Assembly: GCF_021730305.1 (NCBI RefSeq)
Contig: NZ_CP032674.1
Span: 4,945,001 to 5,009,000, forward strand
DNA length: 64,000 nucleotides
From: Xanthobacter sp. YC-JY1
Lineage (GTDB): Bacteria; Pseudomonadota; Alphaproteobacteria; Rhizobiales; Xanthobacteraceae
Direction: 5' to 3'
This document shows, piece after piece, positions 48,453-55,622 of this stretch (the stretch's first letter is position 1; the number at the start of each line of letters is the position of its first letter). The notes beneath the pieces were generated by a model, which was not told where the DNA came from, ran no database searches, and saw only the letters and a program-made list of their open reading frames with translations. The position numbers were made by a program, and so were the translations under genes.

Positions 48453-48718
48453 CACGGCCCGTCGGTGGCCATCAAGCAATACCAGCGCGACAGCAGCCTT
48501 CAAAGCATCATCATGACCAATGCGGAAATTGCGATCGCATCTTCAATCACCTCTTCAGCCGGGCCTTGCGCGAGGTGCGCGAAACCTCGAGCCCGTGATG
48601 TGCGTCGCCGTTGCGCGGCGTTGCCGCGCGATGACGGGTGGCGCTGCGATATGTGATGTCTCCGCGCCGCCCGCCATCGGTCATACCCTGCCATGCCGAT
48701 CCTGCGCGGTGATGGGAT

Positions 48719-48946
48719 TCATGCCGTAGCTTCATGCTCGAACGCCTGCTTTCCCTTGTCGGCCCAGAGCGCCAACGCCTTGTCGCGTTCATCGCTTTGG
48801 AGCTTGTCGGCCGCCCAGAGCAGGGCGCCGTAGATGATGGCGCGATCATCGCAGGTCAGGTCCACGATCCCGGCTTTGACGACGAGACCGCCGAGTTCGA
48901 TCAGATGCCGCGTGCGTTGGCGGCGTTCGACCTGCCAGGTTCGCAT
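48719..48946 (-). CDS. traD: Conjugal transfer protein TraD (Ti type)
   Basis: 75 residues from the ATG at 48944-48946, one base beyond the traC stop. MRTWQVERRQRTRHLIELGG, then LVVKAGIVDL, IIYGALLWAADKL and ALWADKGKQAFE are characteristic of the small TraD protein paired with TraC in Ti-type Dtr modules. It probably assists the relaxosome. The 266 bases between it and ptxD hold no clear gene. Confidence 0.82.
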   Translation of the reverse strand: MRTWQVERRQRTRHLIELGGLVVKAGIVDLTCDDRAIIYGALLWAADKLQSDERDKALALWADKGKQAFEHEATA

Positions 48947-48947
48947 A

Positions 48948-49274
48948 TCATGCCGCGCTCGTGCTGCCTGATGCCGGTTGCGCACCGTCCGGTTGCGGTT
49001 GAGCGCCGCCCGCGTCGCGGTCAGATGCCGATGCAGATCGCCGCGCCCGGCTTTGAAAGAACGCGGCCCCGCGCTTGGCCCACGCCTCCCTCTTTCCGGC
49101 GTCCTTGGTTTCGGCCAGCACGATCAGCGCGCCCGCCAGTTCGTCGACGGTGAGCGCGTCGGCTCCGGTCAAGATCACCAGTTCGCCGAGTTGCTGCACC
49201 TTGCGCGTTTTAAGTTCCCGCGCCTTGTCCTCCAGCGCCTTCAGTTCAGCGCCATAGTCCCGTGGTTTCCGCAT
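48948..49274 (-). CDS. traC: Conjugal transfer protein TraC (Ti type)
   Basis: 108 residues from the ATG at 49272-49274 (MRKPRDYGAELKALEDKA). A helical N-terminal part, then VQQLGELVILTGADALTVDE, LAGALIV and REAWAKRGAAFFQ, typical of TraC oriT-binding accessory proteins; the tail is low-complexity. Divergent from traA across the candidate oriT, the standard arrangement. Confidence 0.85.
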   Translation of the reverse strand: MRKPRDYGAELKALEDKARELKTRKVQQLGELVILTGADALTVDELAGALIVLAETKDAGKREAWAKRGAAFFQSRARRSASASDRDAGGAQPQPDGAQPASGSTSAA

Positions 49275-49349
49275 CGTCGTCTCCATAAGCAATGGATGGA
49301 GCGATGATAGTTTCGTGTCGGCCGGAATGCTGTAAGGTTGCCGGGACGG

Positions 49350-49420
49350 CCTGGAACGGCGCGGACCGTCCCGAGAAATTCATTTCGAGGGCGCGCTTAT
49401 ACGTCGTTCCGACGTGCGCT
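49350..49420. other. Candidate oriT with nic-like core
   Basis: Between traC and traA. The minus strand reads TAAGCGCGCCCTCG across 49386-49399, one base different from the TAAGTGCGCCCT nick core of MOBQ (RSF1010/Ti-type) origins. A perfect inverted repeat ACGTCG-TTC-CGACGT (49401-49415) lies beside it, and GGGACGG/CCGTCCC flanks it on the other side. Confidence 0.75.
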
Positions 49421-49445
49421 TGGGAGCAGTATCTGGTCGGTCGCC

Positions 49446-52361
49446 ATGGCGATCTACCATTTCTCCGTTCAGGTCATCGGACGCGCGGCGGGCCGCAGCG
49501 TGGTGGCTGCCGCCGCCTACCGCTCGGCCTCGCGGTTGCGCGACGACCGGCTGGGCCGCGATCAGGACTTTTCCGCCAAGCGCGGCGTCGTCCATTCCGA
49601 GGTCATGCTGCCGGAGAACGCACCGGAGGAATGGAACGACCGCGAAAAGCTTTGGAACGATGTCGAGGCGTTCGAGAAAAGGAAGGACGCCCAGCTTTGC
49701 CGCGAGGTGGAGTTCGCCCTTCCGCGTGAGATGACGGAGCGCCAAGGCGTCGAACTGGCCCGCGATTTTGCCCAAGCCGAATTTGTCGATCAGGGCATGA
49801 TCGCCGATGTGAACGTGCATTGGGATATCGGCGAAGACGGAATGCCGAAACCCCATGCCCATGTCATGCTGACCATGCGCAGCGTGGACGACAACGGGTT
49901 CGGCCAGAAGGTGCGGGAGTGGAACCGCACCGAGCTGGTCGAACGTTGGCGCGAACGCTGGGCCGATCACGTCAACGAGCGTCTTGCCGAACTCGACATC
50001 GACGCGCGGATCGACCACCGCAGCCTTGAGGCGCAGGGCATCGGTCTTGAGCCGCAGACCAAGATCGGCGCACCGGCGCAGCGCATCGAGGCTACCGGGA
50101 TCGAGGCCGACCGCGCCGAGGATCACCGGCGCATCGCCCGCGAGAACGGCGCGCGCATCATCCAGAACCCGAACATCGCCCTGGACGCGATCACCCAGCA
50201 GCAATCGACCTTTACACGGCGCGACATGGCGATGTTCGCGCACCGGCACAGCGATGGCATCGACCAGTTCAACGAGGTCATGGGCGCGATGCGCGGCGCG
50301 CCCGATCTTGTCGAACTCGGCAAGGACGATGTTGGGCAGGACCGCTTCACCAGCCGCGGCATGATCGAGGCCGAACAGCGCCTGCATCGCGCCACCGCGA
50401 TGATGGCCGAGCGCGAACGCCATGAGGTGAATGACAGGGGCCGAGAAGCCGCGTTGGCGCGCGCGGCGGATCGCGGGCTGACCCTTTCCGGCGAGCAGAC
50501 CGAGGCGCTGGCGCATGTCACGGACGGGCGCGACCTTGGGATTGTCGTCGGCTATGCCGGGACGGGGAAGAGCGCGATGCTGGGTGTGGCGCGCGAAGCC
50601 TGGGAAGCGGCGGGCTATGAGGTTCGCGGCGCGGCGCTCTCCGGCATCGCCGCCGAGAGTCTGGAAGGCGGATCGGGCATCGCCTCGCGCACCATCGCCA
50701 GCCTGGAGCATCGCTGGTCGCAGGGCCGCGACATGCTCACCAGCCGCGACGTGCTTGTCATCGACGAGGCCGGGATGGTCGGCACGCGGCAGTTGGAGCG
50801 CGTGCTGTCCCATGCCGCCGAGGCCGGCGCGAAGGTGGTGCTGGTCGGCGATCCGGAACAGCTTCAATCCATCGAGGCGGGCGCGGCGTTCCGCTCGATC
50901 CACGAACGCCACGGCGGCGCGGAGATCAGCGAGGTTCGCCGCCAGCATGAGGACTGGCAGCGTGAGGCGACCCGCGACCTCGCCAGCGGCCGGACGGGCG
51001 AAGCCCTGAACGCCTACCGCGCCCGCGACATGGTGCATGAGGCTGGAACGCGGGAAGAAGCGCGGCGTGACCTGATCGACCGCTGGGACCGTGACCGGCA
51101 GGCCAGCCCAGACGCAACCCGTATCATCCTCACCCACACCAATGCTGACGTGCGGGAATTGAACGAGGCGGCCCGCGAACGGGTGCGCGATGCAGGCGAG
51201 CTTGGCGCGGATGTGCATATCGCCGCCGAACGCGGCGTGCGGAATTTCGCCACCGGCGACCGCATTATGTTCCTGCAAAACGAGCGCAGCCTTGGCGTGA
51301 AGAACGGCACGCTCGGCACCATTGAGCAGGTCAGCGGGCAGAGCATGACCGTCCGCGCCGACGATGGGCGCAATGTCACGTTCGACCTGAAGGGCTACAA
51401 CAAGATCGACCACGGCTATGCCGCCACGATCCACAAGGCGCAGGGCATGACCGTGGACCGCGCCCATGTGCTGGCGACGCCCGGCATGGACCGCCATGGC
51501 AGCTATGTCGCCCTGTCAAGACACCGCGACGGCATGGACCTGCATTACGGCCACGACGACTTCGCCAGCCGGGACCGGCTTATCAACACCCTGTCGCGCG
51601 ACCGCGCCAAGGACATGGCAGCGGATTACCAGCGGATCGACCCGGCCCAGGATTACGCCGAGCGGCGCGGCATCACCTTCCGCGAGCACGTCGAGCGTGT
51701 TGTGGAGATCGCCCGCCGAGTTCCCGAGAAGGTGCGCGGCATCTTCGACGACTTGCGCCTGCCCGCCGCAGACGGACAGGGGCCGGAAAGGAAGGTGGAG
51801 GAAGACCCGGAGGCGGCGTTACGCCGGGCGCGTGGGCGGGCGCTCGTCCGTCATGCCCGCGCCGTCGATGCGATCTTCGCGGCGCAGGATCAGGGCGGCG
51901 AGGCCAGACCTGATCAGGTCAGGGAATTGCAGGAGGCGCGCCAGCGGTTCGAGGAGGTGCGCCCCCACGGCTCGCATGACGCCGAAGCGGCCTACAAGAA
52001 AAACCCGCAGCTTGCGGCGGAGGCGGCGTCAGGTGACGCCCGGCGCGCGATCCACGCCCTGCAACTGGAAACCGAGTTGCGCACCGATCCCGGCCTGCGA
52101 GCCGACCGTTTCGTGGAGCGCTGGCAGAAACTCCACCGGGCCAGCGACCAACGCTATGCGGCGGGCGACTATGCAGGTCACAGGGCGGCGCGGGCGGCGA
52201 TGGGGAACATGGCGCAGAGCCTCGAACGCGACCCGCAGATGGAATCCCTGCTCGCCAACCGCAAACGCGAACTCGGCATCTCATTCGATTCGGGAATGGG
52301 CGTCGCCCGTGACCTCACCCTCACGTTCGGGCTTGGCCGGGGCCGGGGTCTCGGGCTGTAA
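49446..52361 (+). CDS. traA: Ti-type conjugative relaxase/helicase TraA (MOBQ)
   Basis: 971 residues from ATG 49446. Relaxase domain at the N-terminus with Tyr25 in AAAAYRSASRL and the metal His motif KPHAHVML near 135. The RecD/TrwC-like helicase follows: Walker A VVGYAGTGKSAML, Walker B VLVIDEAGMVG, VLVGDPEQLQSIEAGAAF, and the C-terminal UvrD-like YAATIHKAQGMTVDRAHVL with YVALSRHRDG. It would nick oriT on the adjacent DNA and unwind the transferred strand. No coupling protein or mating-pair genes are in the window, so transfer would depend on a helper. Confidence 0.96.
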   Translation: MAIYHFSVQVIGRAAGRSVVAAAAYRSASRLRDDRLGRDQDFSAKRGVVHSEVMLPENAPEEWNDREKLWNDVEAFEKRKDAQLCREVEFALPREMTERQGVELARDFAQAEFVDQGMIADVNVHWDIGEDGMPKPHAHVMLTMRSVDDNGFGQKVREWNRTELVERWRERWADHVNERLAELDIDARIDHRSLEAQGIGLEPQTKIGAPAQRIEATGIEADRAEDHRRIARENGARIIQNPNIALDAITQQQSTFTRRDMAMFAHRHSDGIDQFNEVMGAMRGAPDLVELGKDDVGQDRFTSRGMIEAEQRLHRATAMMAERERHEVNDRGREAALARAADRGLTLSGEQTEALAHVTDGRDLGIVVGYAGTGKSAMLGVAREAWEAAGYEVRGAALSGIAAESLEGGSGIASRTIASLEHRWSQGRDMLTSRDVLVIDEAGMVGTRQLERVLSHAAEAGAKVVLVGDPEQLQSIEAGAAFRSIHERHGGAEISEVRRQHEDWQREATRDLASGRTGEALNAYRARDMVHEAGTREEARRDLIDRWDRDRQASPDATRIILTHTNADVRELNEAARERVRDAGELGADVHIAAERGVRNFATGDRIMFLQNERSLGVKNGTLGTIEQVSGQSMTVRADDGRNVTFDLKGYNKIDHGYAATIHKAQGMTVDRAHVLATPGMDRHGSYVALSRHRDGMDLHYGHDDFASRDRLINTLSRDRAKDMAADYQRIDPAQDYAERRGITFREHVERVVEIARRVPEKVRGIFDDLRLPAADGQGPERKVEEDPEAALRRARGRALVRHARAVDAIFAAQDQGGEARPDQVRELQEARQRFEEVRPHGSHDAEAAYKKNPQLAAEAASGDARRAIHALQLETELRTDPGLRADRFVERWQKLHRASDQRYAAGDYAGHRAARAAMGNMAQSLERDPQMESLLANRKRELGISFDSGMGVARDLTLTFGLGRGRGLGL

Positions 52362-52489
52362 ACCGTCCTATTTACCGCCCCCTCTGCGCCACGGCCCTAC
52401 GACGGCTAAATCCCTATTGCACAACAATAAACCCTTGCCTTTGCCTCTCCTGGCAGTCCCACGAAAAGCCAGCAGGAGGCAGCCCAGCC

Positions 52490-52708
52490 ATGCGCCAGCC
52501 AGATCGTATCATCCGCATGAACACCGTCCGCGACCGCACCGGCCTGTCCCGGTCCACCATCTACCGCAAGATCGCCGAGGGTACGTTCCCGCCCCAGATC
52601 AAGATCAGCATCAACGGCGCGGGCTGGCGGGAATCCGACATCGACCGTTGGGTCGCCAACCCCGTGGCGTGGCGGCCCGGAAGCGGGCGCGGCCGCGATG
52701 GCGTCTGA
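52490..52708 (+). CDS. AlpA-family helix-turn-helix regulator
   Basis: 72 residues: DRIIRMNTVRDRTGLSRSTI, YRKIAEGTFPPQIKI and GWRESDIDRWVA are the AlpA/MerR-like excisionase-type winged helix. In islands, AlpA proteins turn on or direct excision. It sits between the relaxase and recombinase modules. Confidence 0.9.
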   Translation: MRQPDRIIRMNTVRDRTGLSRSTIYRKIAEGTFPPQIKISINGAGWRESDIDRWVANPVAWRPGSGRGRDGV

Positions 52709-52940
52709 TCGCGGAGCGCGCTCCCGCGCCCGGCGCGTCAGGCCGCCCACAGCGTCGGAGCAGCTTGAGGCGCTGCTGGGATACCATGTTCCCATGGGCC
52801 GACCGCCCAAACACGACCTGTCCATCTGGACCGTCACCGACGATTGGCCGCGCCCCGTTCCGGTCACAGAGGCTGAGATCGAGGTGTTCGAGCAATGGTT
52901 CGGCGACCTGTTCGATGAACTATTCTGTTCCGGCGGCTGA
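52698..52940 (+). CDS. Small hypothetical protein of the mobile element
   Basis: 80 residues, overlapping the alpA stop by 11 bases. Contains MGRPPKHDLSIWTVTDDWPR and an acidic aromatic end EIEVFEQWFGDLFDEL. No catalytic motif seen. The overlap suggests coupled expression with AlpA. Function unknown. Confidence 0.6.
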   Translation: MASDRGARSRARRVRPPTASEQLEALLGYHVPMGRPPKHDLSIWTVTDDWPRPVPVTEAEIEVFEQWFGDLFDELFCSGG

Positions 52941-52982
52941 TGCTTCAGGCGTCGAAATCGACGTTGAAATCTGCCCTCCGAC

Positions 52983-53007
52983 AGACTACTTGTAGTCACA
53001 AGTGTCT
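52983..53007. promoter_or_regulatory. Palindromic operator candidate upstream of the toxin-antitoxin pair
   Basis: ACTTGT-AGTC-ACAAGT (52988-53003) inside a longer imperfect palindrome AGAC...GTCT, 20 bases before the antitoxin ATG. Phd/YefM antitoxins bind such repeats to control their own operon. Confidence 0.6.
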
Positions 53008-53026
53008 ACATATGTGAGGGCGCAAC

Positions 53027-53275
53027 ATGCTGACCATCAACCTCAGAGACGCCAAGGCTGGATTTTCGAGCCTGGTCGATGAAGCCGTCAAAGGAGAAAT
53101 CGTGACCATCACCCGTCATGGCAAACCCGTTGCGGCCCTGGTCTCGGTTGAGGCGGCGGAGATCGCGCGCAAAGCGCTCGAACGTAAACGGGCGGGCCTT
53201 GTCAGTTATCTCAGGACGTTCCCAGGCGGAGAGTTCCCGCGCAACCGCAAACCATCGCGGGATGTCGAGCTTTGA
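53027..53275 (+). CDS. Phd/YefM-family antitoxin
   Basis: 82 residues. MLTINLRDAKAGFSSLVDEA, VKGEIVTITRHGKPVAALVS is the prevent-host-death DNA-binding fold, with a flexible basic C-terminus (FPRNRKPSRDVEL) that would cover the toxin. Overlaps the toxin gene by 4 bases, the usual type II arrangement. A palindrome upstream fits autoregulation. Confidence 0.93.
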   Translation: MLTINLRDAKAGFSSLVDEAVKGEIVTITRHGKPVAALVSVEAAEIARKALERKRAGLVSYLRTFPGGEFPRNRKPSRDVEL

Positions 53276-53733
53276 GCGGCTTCCTTCTCGACACCAACGT
53301 CGTCTCCATGCTCGCGCCGTCGAAGGCGGAAGCATCCACTGACTTCCTCACCTGGCTGGACCGTATGGACGCCGATGGTCGGCTATTTCTGTCGGTCGTT
53401 TCTATCCACGAGATCGAGAAGGGAATCGCGCTCCTCGACCACAAGGGGGCGACGACGAAAGCCGCGAGCCTGCAAGCATGGCTCAGTGGTCTCGTCTCCA
53501 CATACGATGACAAGATCATTGGCTTCGACGCGCAGGCCGCCGCAATCGGCGGGCGGCTGGAGGCGAAGGCGCTTGCGGCCGGTCACGACCCCGGAATGGC
53601 CGATGCCGTGATTGCCGGTATCGCCGCAGCGCATGAACTCGTCATCGTCACCCGAAACACGAAGCATTTCCTTCCGTTCGGCGTCGCCGTGTTGTCGCCT
53701 GACGAGGCGGCTGCACAAGGAGGCCCGGCATGA
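53272..53733 (+). CDS. PIN-domain toxin (VapC family)
   Basis: 153 residues. PIN ribonuclease acidic residues are in place: Asp7 in FLLDTNVVS, Glu in SVVSIHEIEKG, and Asp in GMADAVIAGIAA followed by VTRNTKHF. Probably a tRNA- or mRNA-cutting toxin stabilising the island. Overlaps the recombinase start by 4 bases, so TA and recombinase are translationally coupled. Confidence 0.92.
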   Translation: MSGFLLDTNVVSMLAPSKAEASTDFLTWLDRMDADGRLFLSVVSIHEIEKGIALLDHKGATTKAASLQAWLSGLVSTYDDKIIGFDAQAAAIGGRLEAKALAAGHDPGMADAVIAGIAAAHELVIVTRNTKHFLPFGVAVLSPDEAAAQGGPA

Positions 53734-55487
53734 CCGCTTCCACAATCCCTCTGCGTGCCGCCCTTTATCTTCGGGTTTCGACGGCGCGGCAGGCCGAGCA
53801 TGACGTTTCCATCCCCGACCAGAAGCGGCAGGGCGAAGCCTACTGCGCCTCACGCGGCTATCAGCTTGTCGAAACCTATGTGGAGCCAGGCGCATCCGCC
53901 ACCAACGACCGCCGCCCCGAGTTCCAGCGCATGATCGAGGCGGGGACCAGCAAGCCCGCGCCATTCGATGTCGTCGTAGTCCATTCGTTCAGCCGCTTCT
54001 TCCGCGATCACTTCGAACTGGAGTTCTATGTCCGCAAGCTGGCGAAGAACGGCGTCAAGCTGGTTTCGATCACTCAGGAAATGGGGGACGACCCCATGCA
54101 CGTCATGATGCGCCAGATCATGGCTTTGTTCGATGAATACCAGTCGAAGGAAAACGCCAAGCACGTCATGCGCGCCTTAAAGGAGAACGCCCGGCAAGGC
54201 TTCTGGAACGGCGCGCTCCCACCTATCGGCTACCGGGTTGTCGCCGCCGAGCAGCGCGGGGCCAAGGTCAAGAAGAAGCTCGAAATCGATCCGCTGCACG
54301 CCGACACGGTACGGCTGATCTATCGGCTTGCGCTGGAAGGTGACGGCACCACCGGCCAGATGGGCGTCAAGAACATCGTCTCCTATCTCAACAGCCGCCG
54401 CATCTTCACCCGCGACGGCGGGCGCTGGGGCATCGGTCAGGTTCACCGCATCCTGACCCGTCGCACCTATATGGGCGAGCATGAGTTCAACAAGCGCAGC
54501 AAGACCAAGGAACTGAAACCCGTCAGCGAGATCGTCACGGTTCCGGTGCCGCCGATCATCGACCGCGAGACGTTCGACACCGTGCAGGCGCTCTTGAAGG
54601 CCCGCAACCCCAAGCTCATCCCTTCCGCCGTTATCAGCGGCCCGACCATGCTCACCGGCCTGATCCACTGCGCCAAGTGCGGCGGCGCCATGACCATCCG
54701 CACCGGCAAGGGCGGGCGTTATCGTTACTATGCCTGCTCCATGAAGGCGCGGCAGGGACCGACCGCCTGCGAGGGCATGGCTGTGCCGATGGACAAGCTG
54801 GACAATCTTGTCGCCGATCACCTTGAAAGCCAGCTTCTCCAGCCCGAGCGGTTGGAAGCCATCCTCGCCAGTGTTCTCGACCGCAGGCAGGAGCAATCCC
54901 AGCGCCGCCGCGAGCACATCGCCGAACTGAACAAGCGTGCTACCGAATCGGAACTGCGCCTGAAACGCCTCTACGATGCCATTGAGGCGGGCGTGGCCGA
55001 CATCGACGATCCGGCGCTCAAGGACCGCATCGACGGCCTCAAGGCCATCCGCGATCAGGCCAAGGCCGACGCCGAGCGCGCCCAGGCCATGCTCGACAGC
55101 TCCGGCTCCAAGGCCGTCACCCCGCAAATGGTCCGCACCTTCGCCAAGACAGCCCGCCAGCGCATCCGCCTCGAAGGCGGCGGCTACCGCCGCGACCACC
55201 TGCGCGCGCTAGCCCAGCGTGTCGAGGTCGCGGACGGCGAGGTTCGGATCATGGGATCGAAGACCCAGCTGCTTCAGGCGCTGGTGTCGGGCGGCGGCGT
55301 AAGCGCAGTGCCCACTCAGGGACTGAAGTGGCGGAGAGGGGGGGATTCGAACCCCCGATACGGTTGCCCGTATGCCGCATTTCGAGTGCGGTGCATTCGA
55401 CCACTCTGCCACCTCTCCGCAGAGCCGGCGCCGGAGGAGGTCCGCGAGGGATCCGTGGGCGCCGGTGGCGTGGTTCTGCGCTTCTAG
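53730..55487 (+). CDS. Large serine recombinase reading into tRNA-Ser
   Basis: 585 residues. Resolvase domain with catalytic Ser17 in ALYLRVSTARQ and HSFSRFFRD; recombinase domain (about 170-290) with GYRVV and ILTRRTYMGEHEFN; zinc ribbon HCAKCGGAM...YYACS; long coiled coil (about 385-450). From about residue 533 the frame crosses the antisense of the tRNA-Ser gene (WRRGGDSNPRYG) and stops beyond it, so the last 50 residues are not ancestral. Likely mediates integration and excision of the island at or near the tRNA. Confidence 0.9.
   Translation: MTASTIPLRAALYLRVSTARQAEHDVSIPDQKRQGEAYCASRGYQLVETYVEPGASATNDRRPEFQRMIEAGTSKPAPFDVVVVHSFSRFFRDHFELEFYVRKLAKNGVKLVSITQEMGDDPMHVMMRQIMALFDEYQSKENAKHVMRALKENARQGFWNGALPPIGYRVVAAEQRGAKVKKKLEIDPLHADTVRLIYRLALEGDGTTGQMGVKNIVSYLNSRRIFTRDGGRWGIGQVHRILTRRTYMGEHEFNKRSKTKELKPVSEIVTVPVPPIIDRETFDTVQALLKARNPKLIPSAVISGPTMLTGLIHCAKCGGAMTIRTGKGGRYRYYACSMKARQGPTACEGMAVPMDKLDNLVADHLESQLLQPERLEAILASVLDRRQEQSQRRREHIAELNKRATESELRLKRLYDAIEAGVADIDDPALKDRIDGLKAIRDQAKADAERAQAMLDSSGSKAVTPQMVRTFAKTARQRIRLEGGGYRRDHLRALAQRVEVADGEVRIMGSKTQLLQALVSGGGVSAVPTQGLKWRRGGDSNPRYGCPYAAFRVRCIRPLCHLSAEPAPEEVREGSVGAGGVVLRF
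55329..55418 (-). tRNA. tRNA-Ser (anticodon CGA)
   Basis: Minus strand: 5' GGAGAGG acceptor arm starts at 55418, D arm GGCAGAGTGGTCGAATGC, anticodon stem CCGCA/TGCGG with loop CTCGAAA (anticodon CGA), long variable arm, T arm GGGGGTTCGAATCCCCC, 3' CCTCTCC, discriminator G and encoded CCA ending at 55329. Decodes UCG. Its 3' end faces the mobile element, marking the island boundary. Confidence 0.97.
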
Positions 55488-55622
55488 CGGACGTTGGCGC
55501 GAAGGACAAGCGGTCGCGCAAAGGTCCGGCGTGGAGACACGAACCGATCTTCACGGCCGGGACGGGGAGCCACCGCCCGGGCTGCCGGAGCCCAACGACG
55601 CCATGGGGTGCCGCGCCGCCCC

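Noticed and set aside
49380-51497. 705-residue minus-strand frame inside traA
   Set aside because: Antisense shadow of the relaxase; composition not protein-like.
55328-55420. The WRRGGDSNPRYG-type peptide as a conserved protein domain
   Set aside because: It is the translated antisense of tRNA-Ser and recurs in databases for that reason.
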